The notes beneath the pieces were generated by a model. It did no database searches. It had not been told where the DNA came from and saw only the letters and a program-made list of their open reading frames with translations. A DNA stretch of 64,000 bases from Neorhizobium tomejilense (GTDB lineage: Bacteria; Pseudomonadota; Alphaproteobacteria; Rhizobiales; Rhizobiaceae): positions 1-64,000 of the forward strand of contig PVBG01000010.1 in NCBI GenBank assembly GCA_002968845.1. The letters are read 5' to 3'. The position numbers were made by a program, and so were the translations under genes. Of the stretch, positions 1-9,224 are shown piece after piece (positions within the stretch are counted from its first letter, which is position 1; every line of letters starts with the position of its first letter).

Positions 1-471
1 GGCGGGCAGGGGCTTGCGCGTTATATCCTCGATCATCCGGAAACGGTCGTGGGCAAAAGGGTGCTGGATTTCGCTAGCGGCTCCGGCCTGGTGGGGATCG
101 CAGCCAGACTCTCCGGCGCTGCCGACGTGCTGGCCGCGGATATCGATCCCTGGGCTGCGAGCGCCATAACGCTGAATGCTGCGGAGAACGGGGTGGCGAT
201 GCGCTCGACCGCCGACGACCAGATCGGCAAGGCTGTCGAGGCGGATGTCATTCTTGCCGGCGATGTCTTCTACGACCGCGATTTTGCGGCCGCCTTGATC
301 CCCTGGTTGACGCGGCTTGCGGGCGAGGGAAAGCTGGTCCTGGTCGGCGATCCCGGCCGCAGCTACCTTCCGAAGGACAGGCTCAAGTCGCTGGCGGTCT
401 ATCAGGTGCCGGTCACCCGGGCGCTGGAAGACAGCGAGGTGAAGGAAACGACCGTCTGGCGGTTTGGGTAG
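1..471 (+). CDS. SAM-dependent methyltransferase (5' end outside window)
   Basis: The reading frame is open from base 1 and ends at a TAG at 469-471, so the gene begins upstream of the window; the GTG at 49 is an internal codon. The visible part has a class I methyltransferase core: the glycine-rich SAM motif VLDFASGSGLVGIAA, an acidic DIDPWA strand end, NAAENGV, and a DVILAGDVFYD strand. This pattern fits the COG3897 group (nicotinamide N-methyltransferase-like or ETF-beta lysine methyltransferase-like proteins). The substrate cannot be read from the sequence. It converges on the glutathione S-transferase gene. Family call is fairly sure; substrate is unknown. Confidence 0.8.
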   Translation, partial: GGQGLARYILDHPETVVGKRVLDFASGSGLVGIAARLSGAADVLAADIDPWAASAITLNAAENGVAMRSTADDQIGKAVEADVILAGDVFYDRDFAAALIPWLTRLAGEGKLVLVGDPGRSYLPKDRLKSLAVYQVPVTRALEDSEVKETTVWRFG

Positions 472-515
472 TTGGTGCGGAGCTTGTGCTGCCGATTTGC
501 TTTATCGCCGGGTGA

Positions 516-1100
516 TCAGGCCAATCCCTCCTCGGCGAACGCCTGGATCACGGAGGGGCGCATCTTCATATGCGCGAAGCAGTTGCGCAGGCGAGCCGGC
601 AGTTCGACGCCGCTCTTGGGCGCAACCATCAGAACCCAGAACAAATAGCAGTCGGCAATCGTCATCTCGTCGCTGATCAGGAATTTCCTGTCGCCCATCT
701 GGTCGGCAAGGATGGTGAAGGCTTTCGCAAGCTTTTCGCGGGCACGCACCTTCTCCGGTTCCGGGAAGTCCTTGAAGAAGGGGACATAGTTCGCATGGAT
801 TTCGGACGACATGAAGGCGAGTGCCTCCAGCGTCCGCCACCGGGCAATACCGTCCTCCGGCAGAAGCTTGCCGCTCCGTTCGGCAATATAGTTCAGGATG
901 ACCTGGTTTTCCGTCAGGATCGTTCCGTCATCGAGCTCAAGGGTCGGGATGTAGCCCTTCGGGTTGATCGACAAGAAATCTCGGCCGTCCTCGGTCTTCT
1001 TTTCACGGTTTATGCTGAGGAGCTTGTAGGCAGTTCCGGTCTCGATGAGGGCGATATGATCGGCCAGGCTGCAGGCCGCAGGGTAGTAGAAAAGGTTCAT
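516..1100 (-). CDS. Glutathione S-transferase family protein
   Basis: The protein has 194 residues, the normal size for a soluble GST. The N-terminal thioredoxin-like half starts MNLFYYPAACSLADHIAL and carries the glutathione-site signature of a cis-proline (GYIPTLELDDG) followed by LTENQVILNYIAE. The C-terminal helical half follows. I chose the ATG at 1098-1100 because GGAGA lies a few bases upstream; an in-frame ATG at 1133 would add an uncharacteristic leader. The likely role is cytoplasmic conjugation or reduction of electrophiles with glutathione. It diverges from an HxlR-type regulator, which suggests control by that regulator. Confidence 0.9.
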   Translation of the reverse strand: MNLFYYPAACSLADHIALIETGTAYKLLSINREKKTEDGRDFLSINPKGYIPTLELDDGTILTENQVILNYIAERSGKLLPEDGIARWRTLEALAFMSSEIHANYVPFFKDFPEPEKVRAREKLAKAFTILADQMGDRKFLISDEMTIADCYLFWVLMVAPKSGVELPARLRNCFAHMKMRPSVIQAFAEEGLA

Positions 1101-1133
1101 GGTGGTCTCCTTGCGATAGGCCTGCCTCAGCAA

Positions 1134-1240
1134 TGATTTAGCGGGGGAAGGTCTACAATGTTGACCACAGCCATTTATGTGACCAAATAATACCCGTCAA
1201 AAGCATATTTTTAGGAGCTGGTCAGATGGATGTGACCACC
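1134..1240. promoter_or_regulatory. Divergent GST/HxlR control region with TGACCA boxes
   Basis: The gap between the two divergent genes holds TGACCA at 1162-1167 and 1180-1185. A third TGACCA at 1233-1238 pairs with TGGTCA at 1219-1224, giving a 6-bp inverted repeat over the HxlR start codon. GGTC at 1150-1153 also pairs with GACC at 1163-1166. HxlR proteins are dimeric winged-helix regulators that usually bind short inverted repeats beside their own gene, so this is a reasonable operator candidate. The assignment is inference from position and repetition only. Confidence 0.4.
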
Positions 1241-1594
1241 AAGCCGGCAGGAGCCGACTGCAAAGCTGTCAGCGAGATTCTAAGCCGGGTGGGTGACAAA
1301 TGGACGATCCAGGTCGTCGTTGCATTGATGTCGGGTTCACGACGTTTCAACGGGATCAAGCGGTATGTCAGCGGTATTTCGCAGCAGATGCTGACGCGGA
1401 CACTCAAGACGCTTGAGCGCGACGGCATGGTCGAGCGTACCGTTCACCACAGCACCCCGCCGCAGGTCGAATACACTTTGACGCCGCTCGGGCACTCGCT
1501 GGCGGAGACCGCGCATCAGCTTGCCCATTGGGCGGCAGCCCATCAGCTGGAAATCGAAGGCAATCGCCTTCAATACGACGTCCGTACATCGTGA
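1226..1594 (+). CDS. HxlR-family winged-helix transcriptional regulator
   Basis: This 122-residue protein matches the compact HxlR (DUF24) family. It has the hallmark start of the DNA-binding domain (SEILSRVGDKWTIQVVVALMSG), the FNGIKRYVSGISQQMLTRTLKTLERDGMV helix-turn-helix region, and the wing VEYTLTPLGHSL. TAGGAG lies 7 bases before the ATG at 1226. HxlR proteins often sense reactive electrophiles or aldehydes through a cysteine; here one cysteine (residue 12) sits just before the domain. It probably controls the divergent GST gene and itself. Confidence 0.88.
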   Translation: MDVTTKPAGADCKAVSEILSRVGDKWTIQVVVALMSGSRRFNGIKRYVSGISQQMLTRTLKTLERDGMVERTVHHSTPPQVEYTLTPLGHSLAETAHQLAHWAAAHQLEIEGNRLQYDVRTS

Positions 1595-1648
1595 AACGAT
1601 TTGCGGTGGCTCATGCTGCGATGACGCCGCTGAACTCGTCTCAGCTCC

Positions 1649-2074
1649 TCAATTCCCGCCGCGGATGACGCAGACGCCGGCTTCGTAGGAGCAGGCGTTT
1701 CCGAAGCCCCGCAGGCCTGTGCCGACATCGATGATCTTGGCCTTGGGCGCGAGCACCACGCGGCCTTGCTCCGCCCACCAATAGTCTTCCGAAAAATAGC
1801 GCGCGAAATGGACGCCGAAGTCGGGGATCGGGGGAGCCTGCAGCGGTCCGCTGAAAATGCCGAGCCGGCGGACGAAGGATGCCGTGCCGGTATAGAAGAC
1901 GCGGAAGCTTTCCACCTCCGGCGCGCGGTCCTCCCGTTCCGTCCAGCGATTGCCTGCCAGCCGGTAGACGCTGCTGTCGGCATCGCTCCGGCCGTCGCGG
2001 GCGTTCGTGGCGGATGCGAGCGACGCCAAAAGGGCGGCAGCGACCAGGACAGGCTTGATGCGATTCGCGATCAT
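1649..2074 (-). CDS. Secreted hypothetical protein
   Basis: I do not recognise this 141-residue protein. It begins with a clear Sec signal peptide (MIANRIKPVLVAAALLASLASATNA), so the mature form should be periplasmic or secreted. The mature part is rich in aromatic residues (RVFYTGTASFVRRLGIF, ARYFSEDYWWAEQGRVV) and has two cysteines near the C-terminus (NACSYEAGVCVI) that could form a disulfide. It stands alone and converges on the HxlR gene. GGAGGATATG lies upstream of the start on the coding strand. Confidence 0.6.
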   Translation of the reverse strand: MIANRIKPVLVAAALLASLASATNARDGRSDADSSVYRLAGNRWTEREDRAPEVESFRVFYTGTASFVRRLGIFSGPLQAPPIPDFGVHFARYFSEDYWWAEQGRVVLAPKAKIIDVGTGLRGFGNACSYEAGVCVIRGGN

Positions 2075-2362
2075 GGCGAAACTCCGGAGGATATGATTAA
2101 CGAAACGTTATCATAAAACGGCTCCTCCCGTCCCAGCGGCAACGAAATCTTTCGAAATCCTGGTTAATGTGACAGCCGGGTTTGCACCGCGCCAGCCCCG
2201 AGAAAGCCACAATCGATTAAATTGGAAATCCGTTTGAATTGTTCTTGTCGTCCGACATCCGTACGATTAAACCACGCCAATGATGCAATGCACATTTCTT
2301 CGGCATCGCGTGCATTGCCGGGCACCCGCTCTTGATACCGCATACGACGCCGCGAGGTTCTG
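2075..2362. promoter_or_regulatory. Intergenic region upstream of sdhC
   Basis: This 288-bp gap holds no convincing gene. Two symmetric sequences stand out. TAACGAAACGTTA (2098-2110) is a perfect short palindrome 24 bp upstream of the minus-strand secreted-protein gene. GCAATGCAC (2285-2293) and GTGCATTGC (2310-2318) form a perfect 9-bp inverted repeat with a 16-bp spacer, ending 44 bp before the sdhC ATG. The second could be an operator or a leader hairpin for the sdh operon. No sure -35/-10 pair was found. Confidence 0.4.
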
Positions 2363-2755
2363 ATGGCGAATGTGACAAATAACCGGCCCCTGTCGCCGCA
2401 TCTTCAAATCTACAAATTTATCCCCACCATGGCGATGTCGATCGTTCACCGCATTACCGGTGCAGCGCTCTACTTCGGCACGCTGTTGGTCGCCGCCTGG
2501 CTGATCGCGGCCGCATCCGGCGAGGAATATTTCAACCAGGTCAACTGGCTGTTCGGCTCGATCATCGGCCAGATCGTCCTGTTCGGTTATACCTGGGCCC
2601 TTCTTCACCATCTGCTCGGCGGCCTGCGCCACATCATGTGGGATATCGGCTACGGGTTCGAGAAGGAATTCTCGACCATGCTCGCCAAGGCCAATCTCGT
2701 GGCTTCCATCGCGCTGACCGTTCTGGTCTGGGCGATCGTGCTCATCGTTCGCTGA
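2363..2755 (+). CDS. sdhC: Succinate dehydrogenase cytochrome b556 subunit
   Basis: SdhC is one of two membrane anchors of complex II, holding heme b and the quinone site. The 130-residue protein has the family signature RPLSPHLQIYKFIPTMAMSIVHRITGAAL near the N-terminus and three hydrophobic segments at about residues 30-50, 62-85 and 108-130. The HHLLGGLRHIMWDIG stretch carries the conserved histidine region used for heme ligation. It is the first gene of sdhCDAB, and sdhD follows after an 11-bp gap. Confidence 0.96.
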   Translation: MANVTNNRPLSPHLQIYKFIPTMAMSIVHRITGAALYFGTLLVAAWLIAAASGEEYFNQVNWLFGSIIGQIVLFGYTWALLHHLLGGLRHIMWDIGYGFEKEFSTMLAKANLVASIALTVLVWAIVLIVR

Positions 2756-2766
2756 GGGGATCGATC

Positions 2767-3147
2767 ATGGATATGCGCACTCCTCTCGGAAAAGTTCGCG
2801 GCCTCGGCTCGGCCAAGAGCGGCACGGAGCATTTCTGGCGTGTTCGGACCACGTCGCTCGCCCTCGTCCCGCTTCTCCTCTTCTATATCGTCTTCCTGAT
2901 CGCCTATGGCGGCAGGCCTTATGCCGAAGTGGTCGGCGCGCTCGCCAATCCCTTCGTCGCGACGATCAACGGGCTGACCGTCATCGCCAGCATCATCCAC
3001 ATGCGTCTCGGCATGGAAGAGATCATCCAGGACTACATCCATTCCGAAATCACGAAGATCGTTCTTCTGATCCTCAACGCCTTCTTTTCCCTCGCGGTGG
3101 GCGGCCTCTGTCTTTTCGCCGTCCTGAAAATCGCATTTGCAGGATAA
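2767..3147 (+). CDS. sdhD: Succinate dehydrogenase membrane anchor subunit
   Basis: SdhD is the second membrane anchor of complex II. The 126-residue protein has three transmembrane helices (about 30-50, 60-80, 95-122) and the conserved heme/quinone motif [15 protein letters not shown] at about residues 78-92. I chose the ATG at 2767, preceded by GAGGGG; an upstream in-frame start would run through sdhC. The stop codon is 7 bp before the sdhA start, so the genes are probably translationally linked. Confidence 0.95.
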   Translation: MDMRTPLGKVRGLGSAKSGTEHFWRVRTTSLALVPLLLFYIVFLIAYGGRPYAEVVGALANPFVATINGLTVIASIIHMRLGMEEIIQDYIHSEITKIVLLILNAFFSLAVGGLCLFAVLKIAFAG

Positions 3148-3154
3148 CCCCGTC

Positions 3155-4996
3155 ATGGCATCCGTCACACCCATCGCCCAGAACGGCAAGGCCTATACCT
3201 ATGTCGACCATTCCTATGACGTGATCGTCGTCGGCGCCGGTGGCGCTGGCCTGCGCGCCACGCTCGGCATGGCCGAACAGGGTTTCAAGACCGCCTGCAT
3301 CACCAAGGTCTTCCCGACCCGCTCGCACACCGTGGCCGCCCAGGGCGGTATCGCCGCCTCGCTGCAGAACATGACGCCGGATAGCTGGCAGTGGCACCTT
3401 TACGACACCGTCAAGGGTTCCGACTGGCTTGGCGACGTCGATGCCATGCAGTACATGGTCATGGAAGCGCCGAAGGCCGTCTACGAACTCGAGCACTACG
3501 GCGTGCCTTTCTCCCGTAACGAAGAAGGCAAGATCTACCAGCGCCCGTTCGGCGGCCACATGCAGAACTTTGGCGCCGGCCCTCCGGTGCAGCGCACCTG
3601 CGCCGCGGCGGACCGTACCGGCCACGCCATCCTGCACACGCTTTACGGCCAGTCGCTGAAGAACAACGCGGAATTCTTCATCGAATATTTCGCGCTCGAC
3701 CTGATCATGTCGGATGACGGCCGCTGCACCGGCGTCGTCGCCTGGAACCTCGACGACGGCACCATCCATCGCTTCGCTGCCAAGATGGTGGTGCTGGCGA
3801 CCGGCGGTTACGGCCGCGCCTATTTCTCGGCGACATCAGCCCATACCTGCACCGGCGACGGCGGCGGCATGGTGGCTCGCGCCGGCCTGCCTCTGCAGGA
3901 CATGGAATTCGTGCAGTTCCACCCGACCGGCATCTATGGCTCCGGCTGTCTGATCACCGAAGGCGCGCGCGGCGAAGGCGGTTACCTCGTCAATTCCGAG
4001 GGCGAGCGCTTCATGGAGCGTTACGCGCCGTCGGCGAAGGACCTCGCTTCCCGCGACGTCGTCTCGCGCTGCATGACGCTGGAAATCCGCGAAGGCCGCG
4101 GCGTCGGCAAGAACAAGGACCACATCTTCCTGCATCTCGACCATCTCGATCCGGCCGTTCTGCACGAACGCCTGCCGGGCATTTCCGAGAGCGCCAAGAT
4201 CTTTGCGGGCGTCGACGTGACGCGGGAGCCGATCCCGGTCTTGCCGACCGTGCATTACAACATGGGCGGCATCCCGACCAATTTCTGGGGTGAAGTGCTC
4301 AACGCCGACAGCAACAATCCGGAACGTCTGTTGCCGGGCCTGATGGCCGTCGGCGAAGCGGGCTGCGCCTCGGTTCACGGCGCCAACCGCCTCGGCTCCA
4401 ACTCGCTGATCGACCTCGTGGTCTTTGGCCGCGCCGCGGCGATCCGCGCCGGCGAGGTGATCAACAAGGCCGAGCCGATCCCGGCCCTCAACATCGCCGC
4501 CTGCGACAAGATCATGGAGCGTTTCGACCGCCTGCGGAACGCCAATGGCGGTACGCCGACCGCGGTGCTGCGCGACAAGATGCAGCGCACCATGCAGGAC
4601 GACGCCGCCGTGTTCCGCACGCAGGAATCGCTGGAATCGGGCTGCAAGCGCATGTCGGCGATCTGGGGCGAGCTGAAGGACATCAAGGTCACCGACCGTT
4701 CGATGATCTGGAACTCGGACCTGGTCGAGACGCTGGAACTCGAAAACCTGATGGCGAACGCGATCGCCACGGTGGTCGGCGCGGAAGCCCGCAAGGAAAG
4801 CCGCGGCTCCCACGCCCGCGAGGACTACACATCCGGCCCGTTCGGCGGCCGCGACGACGAGAACTGGCGCAAGCACACGCTTGCCTGGGTCAGCGACAAC
4901 GGCGACGTCAAGCTCGACTATCGCCCGGTTCACACCGAGCTCATCGCCGAAGGCATCGATCCGTACAAGATCGAGCCGAAGGCGCGAGTGTACTAG
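3155..4996 (+). CDS. sdhA: Succinate dehydrogenase flavoprotein subunit
   Basis: SdhA oxidises succinate to fumarate with covalently bound FAD on the cytoplasmic side of the inner membrane. The 613-residue length is usual. Visible signatures: the dinucleotide fold [15 protein letters not shown] (about residues 21-35), [11 protein letters not shown] with the FAD-linking histidine at about residue 58, the substrate-site loop [11 protein letters not shown], and [19 protein letters not shown] near residue 410. I chose the ATG at 3155; a TTG at 3137 overlaps the end of sdhD and would add six residues. A small exported-protein gene begins 1 bp after its stop. Confidence 0.97.
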   Translation: MASVTPIAQNGKAYTYVDHSYDVIVVGAGGAGLRATLGMAEQGFKTACITKVFPTRSHTVAAQGGIAASLQNMTPDSWQWHLYDTVKGSDWLGDVDAMQYMVMEAPKAVYELEHYGVPFSRNEEGKIYQRPFGGHMQNFGAGPPVQRTCAAADRTGHAILHTLYGQSLKNNAEFFIEYFALDLIMSDDGRCTGVVAWNLDDGTIHRFAAKMVVLATGGYGRAYFSATSAHTCTGDGGGMVARAGLPLQDMEFVQFHPTGIYGSGCLITEGARGEGGYLVNSEGERFMERYAPSAKDLASRDVVSRCMTLEIREGRGVGKNKDHIFLHLDHLDPAVLHERLPGISESAKIFAGVDVTREPIPVLPTVHYNMGGIPTNFWGEVLNADSNNPERLLPGLMAVGEAGCASVHGANRLGSNSLIDLVVFGRAAAIRAGEVINKAEPIPALNIAACDKIMERFDRLRNANGGTPTAVLRDKMQRTMQDDAAVFRTQESLESGCKRMSAIWGELKDIKVTDRSMIWNSDLVETLELENLMANAIATVVGAEARKESRGSHAREDYTSGPFGGRDDENWRKHTLAWVSDNGDVKLDYRPVHTELIAEGIDPYKIEPKARVY

Positions 4997-4997
4997 A

Positions 4998-5339
4998 ATG
5001 AAAAAAACGGTCTTTCTGTCGGTCGTCGCGATTACTCTAACGGTGGCGTCTTCTGCCCTGACGGCCGATCGCTACAAGTTGCGCGCTCCGGGTAGCACCA
5101 CGGCGGCCAGTTTCAACGATGTTGGAGTTTGGAATTCGGCCAAGGCGGCCAAAGCCGCGCATAGTTCCCTGGCTGTTGGCAATCAGTTCATGTCCAAGGA
5201 CCTCGCTTGCATAGTCGATCCGGGCACTCGGGCGGAAGTACTGGAGCGATCTGGAGCAGTGGCTTTCGTCCGCGCGAGTAACGCTCTGTTCGGTGGTTGC
5301 AAGGGTTATGTGAAGACAGAATTCCTGTCGGCAAACTAG
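4998..5339 (+). CDS. Small exported protein inserted between sdhA and sdhB
   Basis: This 113-residue protein is not a known subunit of succinate dehydrogenase. It starts one base after the sdhA stop and ends 9 bp before the sdhB start, so it is embedded in the operon. A clear signal peptide (MKKTVFLSVVAITLTVASSA, then LTA) predicts export. The mature part ends with a compact region containing IVDPGTRAEVLERSGAVAF and two cysteines (LACIVD and GGCKGYV), which look like a small SH3-like, possibly disulfide-bonded fold; that fold is a guess. The start of the gene is more A/T-rich than its neighbours. Function unknown. Confidence 0.72.
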   Translation: MKKTVFLSVVAITLTVASSALTADRYKLRAPGSTTAASFNDVGVWNSAKAAKAAHSSLAVGNQFMSKDLACIVDPGTRAEVLERSGAVAFVRASNALFGGCKGYVKTEFLSAN

Positions 5340-5348
5340 GATCTTACC

Positions 5349-6128
5349 ATGGTTGAACTCGCTCTTCCCAAGAACTCTCAGATGACCGAAGGCAAGACCT
5401 GGCCGAAGCCGGCGGGTGCCAAGAACGTCCGGGAATTCCGCATCTACCGCTGGAACCCGGATGACGGCCAGAACCCGCGCATCGACACCTATTACATCGA
5501 TGTCGACGATTGCGGCCCGATGGTTCTCGACGGTCTGCTCTACATCAAGAACAATATCGACCCGACGCTGACGCTGCGCCGCTCCTGTCGCGAGGGCATC
5601 TGCGGCTCCTGCGCCATGAACATCGACGGCACCAACACGCTCGCCTGCACCAAGGGCATGGACGACGTGAAGGGCACCGTGAAGGTCTATCCGCTGCCGC
5701 ATATGCCTGTGGTCAAGGACCTGGTTCCGGACCTCACCAACTTCTACGCCCAGCACCGCTCGATCGAGCCCTGGCTGAAGACGGTTTCGCCGCCGCCGGC
5801 CAAGGAATGGAAGCAGAGCCACGAAGACCGCCAGAAGCTCGACGGCCTCTACGAGTGCATCCTGTGCGCCTGCTGCTCCACCTCCTGTCCGAGCTACTGG
5901 TGGAACGGCGACCGTTATCTCGGCCCGGCCACCCTGCTGCAGGCCTATCGCTGGCTGATCGATAGCCGCGACGAAGCCAAGGGCGAGCGCCTCGACAATC
6001 TTGAGGATCCGTTCCGGCTCTATCGCTGCCACACGATCATGAACTGCGCCCAGACCTGCCCCAAGGGCCTGAACCCGGCCAAGGCGATCGCCGAAATCAA
6101 GAAGATGATGGTCGAGCGTCGCGTCTGA
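5349..6128 (+). CDS. sdhB: Succinate dehydrogenase iron-sulfur subunit
   Basis: SdhB carries electrons from the flavin to quinone through three Fe-S clusters. The 259-residue protein has the [2Fe-2S] ligands in CREGICGSC plus a fourth cysteine (C80, C85, C88, C100), the [4Fe-4S] motif [11 protein letters not shown] (170-180), and [11 protein letters not shown] near the C-terminus for the [3Fe-4S] and [4Fe-4S] clusters. The N-terminus, with [18 protein letters not shown], is typical of rhizobial SdhB. It follows the inserted small exported-protein gene rather than sdhA directly. Confidence 0.97.
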   Translation: MVELALPKNSQMTEGKTWPKPAGAKNVREFRIYRWNPDDGQNPRIDTYYIDVDDCGPMVLDGLLYIKNNIDPTLTLRRSCREGICGSCAMNIDGTNTLACTKGMDDVKGTVKVYPLPHMPVVKDLVPDLTNFYAQHRSIEPWLKTVSPPPAKEWKQSHEDRQKLDGLYECILCACCSTSCPSYWWNGDRYLGPATLLQAYRWLIDSRDEAKGERLDNLEDPFRLYRCHTIMNCAQTCPKGLNPAKAIAEIKKMMVERRV

Positions 6129-6312
6129 GGCGTTCTCGACATTTGATGCCTCATTCGGTCCTCGCGTCGGCGGGACCGGATGCATTGCAGCATTCTTCTT
6201 GATCAGCCATGCCGAATTGTTCCAGTACGACTTGATTAACCACGGTGGTTTACGGTAATTCGGTCTCAATTCAGTGGCATCGGTGGCGGGTCAAGCTGAG
6301 AGCAGGAGTTAG
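6129..6312. promoter_or_regulatory. sdhB to omp19-like gap with nested palindromes
   Basis: The 184-bp gap has no gene. AACCACGGTGGTT (6238-6250) is a perfect 13-bp palindrome. It lies inside a wider pair, CCGAATT (6212-6218) and AATTCGG (6257-6263). The arrangement could be an operator for the downstream lipoprotein gene or a terminator remnant of the sdh operon; no T-run follows it. A good ribosome binding site (CAGGAG) precedes the ATG at 6313. Confidence 0.3.
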
Positions 6313-6855
6313 ATGATGCAGTTCAGATACGTGGCGACGGGACTTGTTCTTGCCTTGGCACTGGCCGGTTGCCAGCGCACTTCCTATAGCCCTTATAGCG
6401 ATCTGCCCGCCCAACCCTCTCAGCCGGCGCCGCTTCAGGCGCAGCCCGTGCCGTCCGTTCAGGGCGGGCAGCTGCCGCCGCCTCCCGGCACTGCCGGTTC
6501 CTCCCAGTTCCCGAGCGCGCCCGGCGCAAATCCTGCCATGGCGTCGGCCAATGCAGCACCGCCTGCGACTGCGCTCGACATCAAGAAGGAAGCGATGGTC
6601 GGCAATTGGCGCGTTTCCAATTCCGGTTCGTCCTGCGACATGTTCCTGACGCTCACCAATCTCGGCGGCGGTTCGCGCGGCGGTACCCGCGGCTGTGCCG
6701 GCGAACTGACGGCGATGGGCTCCTGGGACGTGTCGGGCAAGATGGTCCAGTTCAAGAACCGGGCCGGCGACGTGATCGGACGCGTCTACAAGAGCGCCGA
6801 GAACCGCTTCGACGGTACGATGAACTCCGGCCAGCCGGTCAGCCTCAGCCGCTAA
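6313..6855 (+). CDS. Omp19-like outer-membrane lipoprotein, AprI/Inh protease-inhibitor family
   Basis: The 180-residue protein starts with a lipoprotein signal peptide ending in LALAGC, the lipobox cysteine. A long proline/glutamine-rich linker (about residues 30-75) leads to a C-terminal domain of about 90 residues with the AprI/Inh pattern: [33 protein letters not shown] and a final GQPVSLSR. This layout and the last residues closely resemble Brucella Omp19, an outer-membrane lipoprotein with protease-inhibitor activity (established for Brucella, inferred here). The two cysteines of the domain probably form a disulfide. Confidence 0.85.
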   Translation: MMQFRYVATGLVLALALAGCQRTSYSPYSDLPAQPSQPAPLQAQPVPSVQGGQLPPPPGTAGSSQFPSAPGANPAMASANAAPPATALDIKKEAMVGNWRVSNSGSSCDMFLTLTNLGGGSRGGTRGCAGELTAMGSWDVSGKMVQFKNRAGDVIGRVYKSAENRFDGTMNSGQPVSLSR

Positions 6856-6885
6856 GCGGTTCCCCGCAGTATCGAGGGCGTCCGG

Positions 6886-8049
6886 TTGGAACCCATTCCC
6901 GAATACACGACGAGCGTCGGCGAGGAGCTGAAGGCTTTGACCGTGTCGGGTGTGCTGACCGCCGACGCAGCCCAGCTGGCGGTTGCCGCCAAGCTCGACC
7001 ATCTGCTGACCTGCCTTCGCGAGACGGGGCCTGCGAAGAAGAAGAGCGCGCTTGGCTGGCTTTTCGCCAAGGGCGGCGGCCGGCCGCGCGAAATCCGCGG
7101 ACTCTACGTGCATGGCAGCGTCGGGCGCGGCAAGACCATGCTGATGGACATGTTCTTCAAGAAGGCGCCGACGACAAAGAAGCGCCGGGCGCATTTCCAC
7201 GAGTTCATGGCGGATGTGCATAACCGCATTCACGACCATCGCCAGAAGCTGAAGCGCGGCGAGACCAAGCAGGCCGATCCGGTGCCGCCGGTCGCTGCCG
7301 CCCTTTTTGCGGAAGCCGAACTCCTCTGCTTCGACGAATTCTCGGTCACCGACATCACCGATGCGATGATCCTGGCGCGGCTGTTCACGGAGCTGTTCGG
7401 GCTCGGCTGCGTGCTGGTCGCGACCTCCAACGTGGCCCCCGGCGATCTTTACAGGGACGGGCTGAACCGCGGGCTGTTCCTGCCGTTCATCGCGCTTCTC
7501 AACCGCTACGTGGACGTGGTCACCCTCGACTCGCCCAACGACTACCGCATGCAGAAGCAAGCAAGCCTGCCGGTCTACGTGACGCCGCTCGATGCGCGCG
7601 CCGACGCCGCGATGGAGTCCGCCTGGCACCAGGTGACCGAAGGCAAGAAGGCGGCGCCTGCCGAGATCCCCATGAAGGGCCGCAGCATCCACGTGCCCTC
7701 CGCCGCCGGGCGAGCAGCACGCTTCGATTTCAAGGACATCTGCGGCAAGCCGCTGGGGGCGTCGGACTATCTGGCGCTCGCCAATCGCTTCGACGCGATC
7801 TTCGTCGAGCGCGTTCCGCAGCTCGGGCCAGAGAAGCGCAACGAAACCAAGCGGCTGATCAACCTCGTCGATGCGCTCTACGACCACGCGGTCCGGCTCT
7901 ATATTTCCGCCGCGACCGCGCCGGAACATATCCTCCTGGAGCGAAAAGGCACAGAAGGCTTCGAGTTCGACCGCACCGTCTCGCGTCTTTTTGAGATGCG
8001 CAGCCCGGACTATCTTGCACTGCACCAGGAAAAGCGCCGCCGACTTTAA
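6886..8049 (+). CDS. zapE: Cell division protein ZapE (AFG1-like ATPase)
   Basis: ZapE is a P-loop ATPase that associates with the Z ring; its mitochondrial relative is AFG1/LACE1. The 387-residue protein has a Walker A at GSVGRGKTMLMD (about residue 80), the family motif RAHFHEFMADVHNRIH, a Walker B in LLCFDEFSVTDITDAM, and sensor-like LVATSNVAPGDLYRDGLNR. It uses a TTG start at 6886 with GAGGG upstream; no in-frame ATG gives a full-length N-terminus. In alphaproteobacteria this gene commonly lies directly upstream of mdh, as here. Confidence 0.93.
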   Translation: MEPIPEYTTSVGEELKALTVSGVLTADAAQLAVAAKLDHLLTCLRETGPAKKKSALGWLFAKGGGRPREIRGLYVHGSVGRGKTMLMDMFFKKAPTTKKRRAHFHEFMADVHNRIHDHRQKLKRGETKQADPVPPVAAALFAEAELLCFDEFSVTDITDAMILARLFTELFGLGCVLVATSNVAPGDLYRDGLNRGLFLPFIALLNRYVDVVTLDSPNDYRMQKQASLPVYVTPLDARADAAMESAWHQVTEGKKAAPAEIPMKGRSIHVPSAAGRAARFDFKDICGKPLGASDYLALANRFDAIFVERVPQLGPEKRNETKRLINLVDALYDHAVRLYISAATAPEHILLERKGTEGFEFDRTVSRLFEMRSPDYLALHQEKRRRL

Positions 8050-8066
8050 CGGTTTGGTGACAGAAA

Positions 8067-8090
8067 CTTTTACGTTTACGTAAGAGTTTT
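8067..8090 (+). terminator. Weak terminator-like hairpin after zapE
   Basis: CTTTTACG and CGTAAGAG form an 8-bp stem with one G-T pair around TTTA, followed by TTTT. It is A/T-rich and weak, but lies 18 bp after the zapE stop and before the mdh leader, so it may separate zapE from the mdh-suc transcript. Confidence 0.35.
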
Positions 8091-8177
8091 AACATCTAAC
8101 CGATTGAAAAAGTTGAGCCGGAAATAATCGATTGCCATTTCGGGCGGATGGCGGTATGCGGTCTGGCACGTTGGTAG

Positions 8178-9188
<1,011 letters not shown>

Positions 9189-9224
9189 TTGACGCGCTGA
9201 AGTCATCGAAACAGGGATAAACCC

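Noticed and set aside
3137..3154. Upstream in-frame TTG start for sdhA.
   Set aside because: It overlaps the end of sdhD and adds residues not usual in SdhA; the ATG at 3155 fits the family start.
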